Shown one piece after another: positions 1-9,374 of a DNA stretch of 64,000 nt. The stretch spans positions 620,001 through 684,000 of the forward strand of contig CAXXVR010000009.1 in assembly GCA_963675955.2 (NCBI GenBank), given 5' to 3'. The stretch comes from Desulfocicer sp963675955 (GTDB lineage: Bacteria > Desulfobacterota > Desulfobacteria > Desulfobacterales > Desulfobacteraceae). Position numbers and translations under genes: made by a program. Under the pieces are notes generated by a model that was not told the origin of the DNA, did not search any database, and saw only the letters and a program-made list of their open reading frames with translations. Numbering within the stretch: position 1 is the stretch's first letter; every line of letters begins with the position of its first letter.

Positions 1-1860
1 AAAGGCAAAGGGAATAAATTGTTGCCTGGGGTCCCTGCCCGGGCGTACCAGCTCTTTGGCAATGTCTTTAAGGGTGGGCATGCCCATGTCCGGGGTTACA
101 TATTTTTTCAGATCAATGGATGCCACCAGGGCATCATTACCCACAAGCCCCTTAACCGTTACCCCGAGATCCGTTGCCATGGTCTGGACTATTTTGTAAG
201 ATTCCGGATGAATGCCGCTGGCGTCCAGGGGGTTGGTGCCCCTGGGAATTCTTAAAAATCCTGCTGCCTGTTCAAAGGCCCGGGGACCCAGACGTGGCAC
301 CTTTAAAAGCTGCTGGCGGGTTCTAAAGGGACCGTTTTCCATGCGGTACTGCACAATGTTGGCGGCGATGGTTTTGTTAAGACCTGCCACCCGGCTTAAA
401 AGCTCTTTGCTTGCGGTGTTCACGTCCACCCCCACCTGGTTGACGGTGTTTATCACCACATCGTCCAGGCACCGGTTCAACTCCTTTTGATCCACATCGT
501 GCTGATACTGCCCCACACCAATGGATCGGGGGTCCAGCTTGACCAGCTCCGCCAGAGGGTCCATGAGTCGCCGTCCGATGGACACCGCCCCCCGCACGGT
601 GAGATCGTGGTCCGGGAACTCTTCCCTTGCAATGGGGGAGGCTGAATATATGGATGCCCCGCTTTCATCAACCAGGATTATCGGAAGCTTTTTTGAAAGG
701 TTCAATGTGTTCACAAAGGCCTCGGTTTCCCTTCCTGCGGTGCCGTTGCCGATGGCAATGGCCTCAATATGATGGGTGGTTATCCATTCCCTGATGACCT
801 GGCCTGACTTTGCAGCCCCTGATCCCAATGGAAAGATCACCGTGTGATCCACAAGGTTTCCCTGTTGGTCAAGGCACACCATCTTACACCCGGTCCTGAA
901 TCCGGGATCAATGGCAAGTACGGCCTTTTGACCCAACGGAGAAGACAATAGCAGATTTTTCAGATTTTCGGCAAATACCTTGATGGCCACGGCATCGGCC
1001 CGGGCCTTCAACGTCTTAAGGGTTTCCTTTTCCATGGCCTTTCCCAGCAGGCGTTTGTAACTGTCGGACAGGGCCTGGGCCATGTGGGGGGCCGATTGAA
1101 CAGCGGGATTGAGAAACTGTTTCTTAAGCAAAGCCATGGCTTTCTCTTCAGGGGGCAGGGCATGCAGGGTGAGAATGCCTTCTTTTTCCCCCCGGAGCAT
1201 GGCCAGAATGCGATGGGACGGGGCCTTTGATCCGGATTCGGACCATTCAAAATAATCCCTGTATTTAACACCGTCTGTTTCTCGATCCTTTTTCACCCGG
1301 GTGGTCATCTGTGCCTGGCTTAAAAACAGGTGACGCATGGCTGTGCGGACGGCAGGGGTCTCATTGATGGTTTCCGCCACAATATCCCTGGCTCCGGCCA
1401 GGGCATCTTCCGGGGAGGTAACACCCTTTTTCCCATCCACAAATTTTTTTGCCTTTTCCATGGGGTCCCCTTTTTGGAACGACAAAATAAATTCAGCCAG
1501 GGGCATGAGTCCTTTTTCCTTTGCCATGAGGGCACGGGTTCTCTTTTTGGGCCGGTAAGGCTGGTACAGATCTTCCAGTTCCGCCGGGGTTGCGGCGGCT
1601 TTGATGGCTTCTTGCAGCTGGGGGGTCAGTAGTTCCCGGGTTTCAAGGGAGTTCAAGATGGTGTCTTTTCTATCCTGCAGGGCCTTAAGGTGTGCCAGGG
1701 CATCCCGGATGGTGGTGATGGCCACCTCGTCCAGGGACCCGGTGTGCTCTTTTCGATATCTGGCAATGAAGGGAATGGTGGCTCCCTGTTCCATGAGGCC
1801 CGCCACGGCGGCCACCTGATTTTTTTTAAAACCCGTCTGCTTGCTGATGGTATCGAACAT
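1..1860 (-). CDS. tex: Tex/YhgF-type transcription accessory protein (3' end outside window)
   Basis: This open frame of 620 codons starts at the ATG at 1860 and runs off the left edge. Tex proteins are nucleic-acid-binding factors linked to transcription and RNA metabolism. Visible Tex landmarks, in order, are IPFIARYRKEHTGSLDE near the N-terminus, ELEDLYQPYRPKKRTRA, the YqgF/RNase H-like core with LAIDPGFRTG and DESGASIYSAS, then SIGRRLMDPLAELVKLDP and the helix-hairpin-helix region. The last visible residues, KELVRPGRDPRQQF, form the linker that normally sits directly before the C-terminal S1 domain, so only that domain should be missing. A truncated GC-rich repeat lies between this gene and uvrA, which is upstream on the same strand. 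Confidence 0.93.
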   Translation of the reverse strand, partial: MFDTISKQTGFKKNQVAAVAGLMEQGATIPFIARYRKEHTGSLDEVAITTIRDALAHLKALQDRKDTILNSLETRELLTPQLQEAIKAAATPAELEDLYQPYRPKKRTRALMAKEKGLMPLAEFILSFQKGDPMEKAKKFVDGKKGVTSPEDALAGARDIVAETINETPAVRTAMRHLFLSQAQMTTRVKKDRETDGVKYRDYFEWSESGSKAPSHRILAMLRGEKEGILTLHALPPEEKAMALLKKQFLNPAVQSAPHMAQALSDSYKRLLGKAMEKETLKTLKARADAVAIKVFAENLKNLLLSSPLGQKAVLAIDPGFRTGCKMVCLDQQGNLVDHTVIFPLGSGAAKSGQVIREWITTHHIEAIAIGNGTAGRETEAFVNTLNLSKKLPIILVDESGASIYSASPIAREEFPDHDLTVRGAVSIGRRLMDPLAELVKLDPRSIGVGQYQHDVDQKELNRCLDDVVINTVNQVGVDVNTASKELLSRVAGLNKTIAANIVQYRMENGPFRTRQQLLKVPRLGPRAFEQAAGFLRIPRGTNPLDASGIHPESYKIVQTMATDLGVTVKGLVGNDALVASIDLKKYVTPDMGMPTLKDIAKELVRPGRDPRQQFIPFAF

Positions 1861-1878
1861 GGTATGATGGATCCTTTT

Positions 1879-1920
1879 TCATTGCCCGTCGGGGGAGGGG
1901 CGGCATAATGCCATTTTTAT
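1879..1920. repeat. Truncated copy of the GC-rich palindromic repeat (family P)
   Basis: This stretch holds only the right-hand end of the element seen complete at 18055-18190 and 47783-47922. It contains CATTGCCCGTCGGGG, GGCGGCATAATGCCA and TTTTTAT, almost identical to the copy upstream of gltX. The left half of the palindrome is absent. It fills most of the 62-bp gap between uvrA and tex. Confidence 0.75.
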
Positions 1921-1922
1921 TA

Positions 1923-4772
1923 TTAGTTGCAGCAAGTTGAATGACCGTGATCATTGTTTAAAATTTTTGCCAGAAATTTTCCGGTGTGGGAAGCAGGTAC
2001 CTTTGCCACAGCTTCGGGGGTGCCGCAGGCCACAATGGTACCGCCGCCATCACCGCCCTCGGGTCCCAGATCAATGACATGATCGGCATATTTAATGACA
2101 TCCAGATTATGTTCAATGACCACCACGGTGTTGCCATAGTCCACCAGCTTACTTAACACCGACAGCAGGCGGTTGATATCATCGGTGTGAAGGCCGGTGG
2201 TGGGTTCATCCAGAATATAAATGGTGCGCCCGGTGTTTTTCTTGCTCAGCTCCCTTGCAAGCTTGATGCGCTGGGCCTCCCCACCGGACAGGGTGGTGGC
2301 GGCCTGGCCGATTTTAATGTATCCAAGGCCCACATCCACCAGGGTCTGCAGCTTGGTCCTGATGGCGGCGATCTTGTCAAAGAATTTAAGGGACTGATTG
2401 ACGGTCATATCCATGACCTGGGCAATGTTCTTTCCCCGGTATTTGATCTCCAGGGTTTCCCTGTTATACCGCTGGCCCTTGCACACATCACATGACACAT
2501 AAACATCGGGCAAAAAGTGCATCTCAATTTTGATGATACCATCACCGGTGCAGGCCTCGCACCGCCCGCCTTTGACATTAAAACTGAAACGACCCGGCTT
2601 GTAACCCATGGCTCTGGCATCCGGGGTCTTGGCAAAGAGTTCCCTGATGTGGGTGAAAATACCGGTGTAGGTACCGGGATTGCTCCGGGGGGTTCGACCG
2701 ATGGGGGACTGATCAATATGGATGACCTTGTCCAGATGGTTAAGGCCCTCCACACCGGTGTGAATACCCGCAGGCATTCGGGACTGATATAACCGGTTGG
2801 ACAGCAGTCGAAACAGAGTGGTCAGCACCAGTGTGGATTTGCCGGATCCGGACACCCCGGTGACACAGGTGAAGCACCCCAGGGGAAAGTGTACATCAAT
2901 GGATTTCAGGTTATTGCCGGCAGCCCCCCGGATCACCAGTTCATGGCCGTTGCCCCGGCGTCTTTCCGAAGGGATTTCAATACGTCTGGTGCCGGACAGG
3001 TAGGCTCCGGTGAGAGAGTCAGGGGTTTTCAAAAGCTCCTGGGGGGTCCCTGAAAACACCACCTTGCCGCCGTTGATGCCCGCCCCGGGACCCATGTCGA
3101 TGATGTGGTCCGAGGTGAGCATGGTCTCTTCATCATGTTCCACAACAAGAACGCTGTTGCCAAGATCCCGAAGATTTAAGAGGGTGTCCAGAAGCCGTTT
3201 GTTATCCCGCTGGTGGAGCCCGATGCTTGGTTCATCCAGCACATACAGTACCCCGGTGAGTTTGGAGCCGATCTGGGTGGCCAGGCGGATGCGCTGACTT
3301 TCCCCACCTGACAGGGTGACGGCTGAACGGTCCAGGGTGAGGTAGTTGAGGCCTACGTTTTTTAAAAATGCCAGTCGCTGGCTTATTTCCCGGGTGATGT
3401 GCCGGGAGATGATCTGATCCTTGCCCGGAAGGGTCAGTTTATTGAAGAAAGCAAGGGCCTTTTCCACGGACAGGGCCGTGATGTCGGAAATGCCTTTTCC
3501 CGCCACCCGTACCGCACCGGAGGCATCGTTGAGCCTGCTGCCCTGGCAGTGGGTACAGGTGGTGAAGTTCATGTAGGCCTTGATCTCTTCCCTGGCACCG
3601 TGGGAATCGGTGTCATGGTAACGGCGTTTCAGGTTGGGAATGATGCCTTCAAACTTTTTTTTGTAAATCACCCGGCGGCCCTGTTTTTCAAAATAAAAGG
3701 GAATTTCCGTGCGCCCGGACCCGTGGAGCAGCACTTTTTTAAACTTTGCAGACAGTTTGGAAAATGGGGTGTAAATATCTTCACCATAAAAACTGGTGAG
3801 GGCATCAAGAAATTCTGCAAACTGAACCGAATCCCGGCCGTTCCAGGGCGCCACGGCACCCTCCCGCAGGGACAGAGCCTTGTTTGGTACAATGAGATCT
3901 GGATCAAACTGGGTCACCGCCCCGAGACCGTCACAGTGGGGGCAGGCCCCCTGGGGGGAGTTAAAGGAAAAGCTGGCCGGGGTGAATTCGCCATAACTGA
4001 TGCCACAGATGATGCAGGAGGCTTTTTCACTGAAAAGGCTTTCCCTGTTCCGGGAAAGATCCATGAGTTTGACAGTGCCGTTGCCAAAAATAAGGGCCGT
4101 TTCCAGAGAGTCTGTGAGGCGTTTTTCCATGCCGGATTTTATGACCAGGCGATCCACCACCACATCAATGGTGTGTTTGATGGTTTTCTTAAGCTCCGGG
4201 ACATCTTCCATGGCATACATTTCATCATTGATTCTGATTCTGGCAAACCCCTCTTTTTTTAGTTTCTCAAGGGTTTTTGTGTGGCTTCCCTTCTGGTTGA
4301 CAATCACCGGAGCCATAATAAGGATACGGGTGGCAGGTGGCAGTTCAAGCACCTGGTCCACCATCTGGTCTATGGTCATGGAGGTAATGGGCTGGCCGCA
4401 TAGATGGCAGTGGGGTTTGCCCACCCGGGCATAGAGAAGTCTTAAGTAATCATAGATCTCCGTGACCGTTCCCACGGTGGATCGGGGGTTGTGCCCGGCA
4501 CTTTTCTGTTCGATGGAGATGGCAGGTGAAAGCCCCTCTATTAAATCCACATCGGGTTTTTCCATCTGTCCCAGAAACTGTCTGGCATAGGTGGAAAGTG
4601 ATTCCACGTAGCGCCGTTGTCCTTCGGCATAGAGCGTGTCAAAGGCCAGGGTGGATTTGCCGGAGCCGGACAGCCCGGTGATGGTGACAAGCCTGTTTTT
4701 GGGGATTGAAAGGCTGATATTTTTTAAATTGTGTTCCCTTGCACCTTTAATCACAATGTAGTTGGAATTCAT
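1923..4772 (-). CDS. uvrA: UvrABC excinuclease subunit A
   Basis: UvrA is the damage-sensing ATPase of nucleotide excision repair and works as a dimer with UvrB. The 949-residue length is usual for the family. Two ABC modules are visible: Walker A GLSGSGKS near the N-terminus with signature LSGGESQRIRLA and Walker B LDEPSIGLHQRDN, then a second set with GVSGSGKS, LSGGEAQRIKLA and LDEPTTGLHTDDI. Zinc-binding Cys pairs are CHLC, CIIC, CPHC and the C-terminal GGRCEAC and SCDVC. The start MNSNYIVIKGAREHNL matches the family N-terminus. It reads in the same direction as tex and pdxA, with short gaps, so a common transcript is possible. Confidence 0.98.
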   Translation of the reverse strand: MNSNYIVIKGAREHNLKNISLSIPKNRLVTITGLSGSGKSTLAFDTLYAEGQRRYVESLSTYARQFLGQMEKPDVDLIEGLSPAISIEQKSAGHNPRSTVGTVTEIYDYLRLLYARVGKPHCHLCGQPITSMTIDQMVDQVLELPPATRILIMAPVIVNQKGSHTKTLEKLKKEGFARIRINDEMYAMEDVPELKKTIKHTIDVVVDRLVIKSGMEKRLTDSLETALIFGNGTVKLMDLSRNRESLFSEKASCIICGISYGEFTPASFSFNSPQGACPHCDGLGAVTQFDPDLIVPNKALSLREGAVAPWNGRDSVQFAEFLDALTSFYGEDIYTPFSKLSAKFKKVLLHGSGRTEIPFYFEKQGRRVIYKKKFEGIIPNLKRRYHDTDSHGAREEIKAYMNFTTCTHCQGSRLNDASGAVRVAGKGISDITALSVEKALAFFNKLTLPGKDQIISRHITREISQRLAFLKNVGLNYLTLDRSAVTLSGGESQRIRLATQIGSKLTGVLYVLDEPSIGLHQRDNKRLLDTLLNLRDLGNSVLVVEHDEETMLTSDHIIDMGPGAGINGGKVVFSGTPQELLKTPDSLTGAYLSGTRRIEIPSERRRGNGHELVIRGAAGNNLKSIDVHFPLGCFTCVTGVSGSGKSTLVLTTLFRLLSNRLYQSRMPAGIHTGVEGLNHLDKVIHIDQSPIGRTPRSNPGTYTGIFTHIRELFAKTPDARAMGYKPGRFSFNVKGGRCEACTGDGIIKIEMHFLPDVYVSCDVCKGQRYNRETLEIKYRGKNIAQVMDMTVNQSLKFFDKIAAIRTKLQTLVDVGLGYIKIGQAATTLSGGEAQRIKLARELSKKNTGRTIYILDEPTTGLHTDDINRLLSVLSKLVDYGNTVVVIEHNLDVIKYADHVIDLGPEGGDGGGTIVACGTPEAVAKVPASHTGKFLAKILNNDHGHSTCCN

Positions 4773-4798
4773 GGTTTATTGGGTCCGGGTTTTATGGA

Positions 4799-5809
4799 TC
4801 ATGTGGGGTGGCACATTTCTGCCTGAAGTGCTGCCATTTTGATGGCCTGGACCAGGCTTTCATGGTTGGCCTTACCCTGCCAGGCAATATCATAGGCGGT
4901 GCCATGGTCCACAGATGTGCGGATGATGGGCAGACCAAGGGTGGTGTTTACGCCGTCATGGAAGTGGATCATCTTGAAAGGAATCAGGCCCTGGTCGTGG
5001 TACATGCACACCACACCGTCATATTTTCCCTTGGCGGCATGGAAAAAAAGGGTATCCGGGGGATGGGGGCCGCTGATGTTTATTCCTTCATCCCGGGCCT
5101 GGGCCACCGCCGGAGTTATCAGATCCCGTTCTTCAGGGCCAAATAAGGAATCTTCTCCGGCATGGGGGTTGAGACCGGCCACGGCCACCGCGGGGTGGGG
5201 GATGCCGAACCGGTGTTCCAGGGCATGGGCTGTGATGCGAATGGTTTTAAGAATATTTTCAACGGTTAAGAGTTCGCTCACCCGGGACAGGGGTTCATGG
5301 ATGGTGACAAGCACTACCTTTAGTGTGTCTCCTGCCAGCATCATGGCATAGTTTTTGGTATGGGTAGCATGGGCAATGAGCTCTGTATGTCCGTGGAAGA
5401 CAGAACCTGCAAGCTTCATGGCCGTCTTGGTGATGGGGCAGGTCACCATGGCATCAATGGTACCGGACCTGGCCATTTCAACGGCCGTATCAATGTAGTC
5501 GATCATGGCCTTTCCCGTTCTGGCAGTGGGATGTCCCGGAATCAAATCCTTTATTGACAGGCAAGACAGGTTGATAAGATTAATGATACCGGGGGTATAA
5601 ACGGCCTGGTCCGGGCTTTTTATTTCCCGGATATCAAGGTGGGTGCCGGTGAACTCAATGGCCCTGGCCATCATGCCCCCATCCCCTAGAACCACGGGAA
5701 TGCATGTGTGTGAAAAATCAAAATGCTCAAGGGCACCGGCAATGATTTCAGGGCCAATGCCCACGGGATCCCCCATGGTGATGCCGATGACAGGATGTTG
5801 TTTATTCAT
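4799..5809 (-). CDS. pdxA: 4-hydroxythreonine-4-phosphate dehydrogenase
   Basis: PdxA oxidises 4-phosphohydroxy-L-threonine in the DXP-dependent route to pyridoxal phosphate. The frame is open to a longer start at 5899, but the family begins a few residues before IGITMGDPVGIGPE, so the ATG at 5809 (MNKQHPVIGITMG, 336 aa) is chosen. Metal-site histidines are visible in GHTELIAHATHT and in CMYHDQGLIPFKMIHFHDGVN, with the conserved TSVDHGTAYDIAWQGKA near the C-terminus. It lies 26 bp upstream of uvrA on the same strand. The pdxA start faces the dnaA start across a 677-bp gap. Confidence 0.96.
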   Translation of the reverse strand: MNKQHPVIGITMGDPVGIGPEIIAGALEHFDFSHTCIPVVLGDGGMMARAIEFTGTHLDIREIKSPDQAVYTPGIINLINLSCLSIKDLIPGHPTARTGKAMIDYIDTAVEMARSGTIDAMVTCPITKTAMKLAGSVFHGHTELIAHATHTKNYAMMLAGDTLKVVLVTIHEPLSRVSELLTVENILKTIRITAHALEHRFGIPHPAVAVAGLNPHAGEDSLFGPEERDLITPAVAQARDEGINISGPHPPDTLFFHAAKGKYDGVVCMYHDQGLIPFKMIHFHDGVNTTLGLPIIRTSVDHGTAYDIAWQGKANHESLVQAIKMAALQAEMCHPT

Positions 5810-6099
5810 TTGACGGGTTTCCATTTTTATGTCCGGCACCAGCCCTGGGGCATGGTACCTGTTATGATCAGAGGTTGAAATATAGTACTCACCCGTCACT
5901 GGATGGTCAAGTTTTTTAGACTGGTTTTTGTCATAAGCTGTGTGAAACCACCGGAACTACGGCGTGATTGTTTGATTTTTATGAGTTTGGTGAAAAACAA
6001 AGAAATTAACAGGTATTGGTAGATTTGAAGAGAAAATAAAAAATCGACAGGTAAAATCAAGATGGAAAATGTTAAAAAATACCATGAAATAATAGTCCC

Positions 6100-6331
6100 T
6101 TATGCCATTGCGCCTAAAATATGCAAATTTCATGTTTCACGGGTTGATTTTCTTTGAAAACAAGTGCTTATTGTTTTGTTTTTTTTTAATGCCTGTCTGG
6201 ATTGAATACAGGATCATTGAATTTGACTGCAAATTGACAATGGCATAATAAAAGGGCAATCATTATCCGAAAAAATGGAAGGGTGTTCTAACCTTCCAGA
6301 ATTGTTTTAATTGGCAAAATTTATGCCGTTG
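6100..6331. other. Three copies of TTATGCCRTTG upstream of dnaA (candidate DnaA sites or operator)
   Basis: In the AT-rich 5810-6486 gap the 11-mer TTATGCCATTG occurs at 6100-6110 on plus and, perfectly, at 6238-6248 on minus; TTATGCCGTTG (one change) is at 6321-6331 on plus. The middle copy overlaps the -10 of the best promoter candidate for dnaA. Canonical DnaA boxes (TTATCCACA) were not found. A 7-bp inverted repeat with arms TGGAAGG/CCTTCCA lies at 6276-6298. No gene is evident in this gap. The role as replication origin or autoregulatory region is inference. Confidence 0.4.
6223..6249 (+). promoter_or_regulatory. Candidate promoter for dnaA
   Basis: A -35-like TTGACT at 6223-6228 and a -10-like CATAAT at 6244-6249 are separated by 15 bp, with ATAATA one base further giving 16 bp. 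This leaves a leader of about 230 nt before the dnaA ATG. A second TTGACA lies at 6372-6377 without a good -10 partner. Prediction by eye only. Confidence 0.3.
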
Positions 6332-6486
6332 AAATGTCTACATGTGGAAGTGGTTCCCATTATGATCACGCTTGACAGATCCGGGTTTCCTGAGCAAAAG
6401 AGGATAACTTAAGGTTCCTGCCCGCCATACATTAATCATAACTACAGATTTTAATATAAACTGCCCGGGACGGTCATTGGAGTTCT

Positions 6487-7899
6487 ATGGAGTCTTTTTG
6501 GAAAAAAGTTAAGTTGAAGATGAAGGGGTTGTTGCCAGATCACAGTTACAGGATGTGGGTGGGGCCCATGGAGTTTGTTTCTGCCCGGGAAAATATCATC
6601 ACCCTGTCATGTCCCAATTCCTTTTCCCAGCGACGGGTGAAGGATCATTATCTTGCTGGAATAGAAAAAGAATTTCAGTGCCTCGGAGTGAAGGGTGCCT
6701 GTCTGGAGCTTCAGGTTCATGACCCAAAGGCCGCAAAACGCCTTGCGGATAAGGGGAGAAAACAAAAATCTTCCCGGATTCAGTCCCTGGATATTTCCGT
6801 GCCTCCTGTGGCACCGCCGCCTCGACTTCCCCGCCAGCTCACCCTGCCCGGACTGGCTAATCCCTTTGATTCAGGGCGGCTGTTAAAAAAAAGCTACACT
6901 TTTGATAAATTTGTGGTGGGCAACAACAACGATTTTGCCTACTCTGCATCCCTTTCACTTGCCCAGGGTGGTGCCAATGGAAACGGGGCACTTTATCTGG
7001 TGTCTGACACCGGGCTTGGCAAAAGTCATCTATCCCAGGCAGTGGGACACCACGCCATCAATCAGGGGGTGACAGATAAGGTCTTTTATGTGACGGCGGA
7101 GGACTTCACCAATGAGATGGTTTCCTCCTTAAAAAATAATCGGATCAACAGTTTTAAAGAAAAGTACAGAACCCGGTGTGATGTGCTCATCCTTGAAGAT
7201 GTTCATTTTCTGTCCGGAAAAAGCGCAACCCAGAATGAGCTTGCCATGACATTGGATTATCTTCTGGATGCAGAAAAAAAGCTTATCTTCAGCGGATGTT
7301 ATCTTCCCGGGGATATTCCCAAGATGAATGAGCAGTTGAAATCCCGTTTAAGCCTTGGGCTGGTTACCCGGATCGATGCCCCGGATTTCAAGACCCGGGT
7401 GAAAATTTTGAGAAAAAAGGCGGCCATGGGTAACACTCCCATGCCCGGAGAGGTGCTTGACTACCTTGCCCAGGAATTGTGTGACAATGTTCGACAGCTT
7501 GAAAGCGGGCTTTCCGGGGTTGCCGCCAAGGCATCACTTCTGGGAGAAAAAATTGACATAAACCTTGCAAAAAGCGTTCTTTCCAATATTTCACGCAGTA
7601 AACAGCAGATAACCGTTGATGCCATAAAAAGTCTGGTGTGCAGGGAATTTAAAATTGCCGAGGCAGATCTTGTTTCTGCTTCCAGAAAGAAAATGTTTGT
7701 TCAGCCCCGGCAGATCGCTATTTATCTGGCCCGAAAATACACCGATCAGCCTCTGAAGAAAATTGGCAAAAGCTTTAACCGTTACCATGCAACCGCCATT
7801 TACTCCATCAATGCTGTGGAAAAAAACATGAAAAAACAGGGAAGCTATGCGGAGCAGATGAATTATCTGTACAAAAAAATTGAAACCGTTAAGGCCTGA
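6487..7899 (+). CDS. dnaA: Chromosomal replication initiator DnaA (divergent form)
   Basis: DnaA binds the origin and opens it with its AAA+ domain. All four domains are present in 470 aa: domain I (ESFWKKVKLKMKGLL to PNSFSQRRV), a linker, an AAA+ domain starting near SYTFDKFVVGNNNDFAY, and a C-terminal helix-turn-helix domain. Odd features: Walker A reads SDTGLGKSHL, so the usual first Gly of GxxGxGKT is Ser; Walker B reads LILEDVHFL; and the box-binding signature reads FNRYHATAIYSI where most DnaAs have GGRDHTTVLHA. The box VII arginine region LKSRLSLGLVTRID is kept. The ATG at 6487 follows GGAG closely. My recollection is that Desulfobacterales DnaAs share this style, so it is probably the main initiator and not a paralogue; dnaN is not adjacent. 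Confidence 0.92.
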   Translation: MESFWKKVKLKMKGLLPDHSYRMWVGPMEFVSARENIITLSCPNSFSQRRVKDHYLAGIEKEFQCLGVKGACLELQVHDPKAAKRLADKGRKQKSSRIQSLDISVPPVAPPPRLPRQLTLPGLANPFDSGRLLKKSYTFDKFVVGNNNDFAYSASLSLAQGGANGNGALYLVSDTGLGKSHLSQAVGHHAINQGVTDKVFYVTAEDFTNEMVSSLKNNRINSFKEKYRTRCDVLILEDVHFLSGKSATQNELAMTLDYLLDAEKKLIFSGCYLPGDIPKMNEQLKSRLSLGLVTRIDAPDFKTRVKILRKKAAMGNTPMPGEVLDYLAQELCDNVRQLESGLSGVAAKASLLGEKIDINLAKSVLSNISRSKQQITVDAIKSLVCREFKIAEADLVSASRKKMFVQPRQIAIYLARKYTDQPLKKIGKSFNRYHATAIYSINAVEKNMKKQGSYAEQMNYLYKKIETVKA

Positions 7900-7935
7900 T
7901 GAGCGGTGGGGATGATTAAGGACAGGGGGGGTAAA

Positions 7936-9315
7936 ATGGGAATGCGGGCAGCCGATGTGGACGCATTGGAAAGGCTTGTGGGCGTAGACGGCCTGGAAAG
8001 GGGCAGTGAAGAGCGTTTCTGCCACTCCTATGATGCCACCGGGCGTTCTTTTCTGCCCGATGTCGTGGTGTTTCCGTCAAACACCCTCCAGGTATCCGAG
8101 GTGCTTAAACTTGCCTCGGAACGTCATTTTTCCGTTATTCCCCGGGGCAATGGCTCTGGTATGACCGGTGGAAGCCTTCCCCTTGAGGGAGGCGTGGTCC
8201 TTGCCATGGGTCGCATGAATCGTATCCATGAAATTAATCAAGACAATTTTACAGCCAGTGTAGAGCCTGGTGTAATCACCGGGGACTTCCATAAAGCCGT
8301 TGAAAAAAAAGGCCTCTTTTATCCTCCAGATCCGGCAAGTTCTGCCTTTTGTACCCTGGGGGGAAATATTTCAGAGTGTGCCGGTGGTCCCAGGGCCGTT
8401 AAATACGGGGTAACCCGGGATTATGTGCTGGGCCTGGAGGCGGTGCTGCCCACGGGGCAGATTATCCACACCGGGGTTCGGACGGCCAAGGGGGTGGCAG
8501 GGTATGATCTTACAAGGCTCATCGTTGGCTCCGAAGGCACCCTTGCCGTGGTCACCCGGATGGTGCTGCGTCTGATCCCCCTTCCTGAGAAAATTGAAAC
8601 TCTGTCAGCCTGTTTTGCCGATATACACCAGGCCGCCCGCACGGTATCGGCCATTATCCGCCAGGGTATTGTCCCCCGGTGCGTGGAATTTCTGGATCAA
8701 TCTTCTCTTAAACTGGTTAAGGATGTCCTGGGACCAGATGTTATTGTGCCTGGAACCAGAGCGCTTCTGATCCTTGAGGTGGACGGTAAAAAGGACATGG
8801 TAAAGGCTGCTGCCCAGGAGCTTAAATCCTTGTGTACCGCCATGAAAGCTATCAAGGTGGTGACGGCTAGGAGTTCCGGAGAGGCGGTAGATATCTGGAA
8901 AGCCAGAAAAGCCCTTTCTCCGTTGCTTTATAAACTGGCACCCCATAAAATCAATGAAGACATTGTGGTTCCCATCAGCCGCATTCCGGACATGGTGGAA
9001 TACATTGAACAGCTTCAGATAAAATCAGGCTTGACCATTGTCAGCTTCGGGCACGCCGGAGACGGCAATATCCATTGTAACATCATGTATGATAAACGCG
9101 ATGCCGGGCAGTGCCACCGTGCACAAAAGGCTGTGGATGCTCTCTTTGATCAGACCTTGAAACTGGGGGGAACCATCACAGGTGAGCATGGGGTGGGGAT
9201 TACAAAAAAGAAATACCTTACAAAGGAAATAGGCCCGGTGGAAATTTCGTTGATGAGGCAGATCAAGCAGCTGTTTGATCCTGAAAATATACTGAATCCA
9301 GGCAAAATTTTTTAA
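7936..9315 (+). CDS. FAD-linked oxidase, GlcD-type (glycolate or D-lactate dehydrogenase)
   Basis: This is a type-4 FAD-binding oxidoreductase (VAO/PCMH fold) that would oxidise a 2-hydroxy acid such as glycolate or D-lactate, with electrons passed to a partner protein. The PCMH FAD-binding motifs are RGNGSGMTGGSLPLEGG, PPDPASSAFCTLGGNISEC and RAVKYGVTRDYVLGLEAVLP. The C-terminal cap has FGHAGDGNIHCNIM and ITGEHGVGITKKK, typical of GlcD and bacterial D-lactate dehydrogenases. The ATG at 7936 is preferred because AGGGGGGG lies just ahead; GTG at 7906 is an in-frame alternative. No GlcF-type iron-sulfur partner is adjacent, so the electron acceptor and substrate are open. It follows dnaA by 36 bp. 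Confidence 0.9.
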   Translation: MGMRAADVDALERLVGVDGLERGSEERFCHSYDATGRSFLPDVVVFPSNTLQVSEVLKLASERHFSVIPRGNGSGMTGGSLPLEGGVVLAMGRMNRIHEINQDNFTASVEPGVITGDFHKAVEKKGLFYPPDPASSAFCTLGGNISECAGGPRAVKYGVTRDYVLGLEAVLPTGQIIHTGVRTAKGVAGYDLTRLIVGSEGTLAVVTRMVLRLIPLPEKIETLSACFADIHQAARTVSAIIRQGIVPRCVEFLDQSSLKLVKDVLGPDVIVPGTRALLILEVDGKKDMVKAAAQELKSLCTAMKAIKVVTARSSGEAVDIWKARKALSPLLYKLAPHKINEDIVVPISRIPDMVEYIEQLQIKSGLTIVSFGHAGDGNIHCNIMYDKRDAGQCHRAQKAVDALFDQTLKLGGTITGEHGVGITKKKYLTKEIGPVEISLMRQIKQLFDPENILNPGKIF

Positions 9316-9332
9316 TGGGGAGGTGTATCTAA

Positions 9333-9370
9333 GCATCCGCCACTTTAAATAAAGCGGCGGAGTCAGATGC
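9333..9370. terminator. Hairpin between convergent genes
   Basis: Arms CCGCCaCTTT and AAAGcGGCGG (9337-9360, one mismatch, 4-nt loop) are extended by an outer GCATC/GATGC pair (9333-9337 and 9366-9370). No long T-run follows on either strand, so it may be a weak bidirectional terminator between the oxidase gene and the small Cys-rich gene. Confidence 0.45.
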
Positions 9371-9374
9371 CCGA

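Noticed and set aside
3399..4262. 287-aa plus-strand open frame
   Set aside because: It is antisense to uvrA, has no ribosome-binding site and no recognisable domain; a shadow of uvrA codon use.
5810..6486. Canonical oriC with TTATCCACA boxes
   Set aside because: No exact or one-mismatch box was found by eye; only the TTATGCCRTTG repeats are reported.
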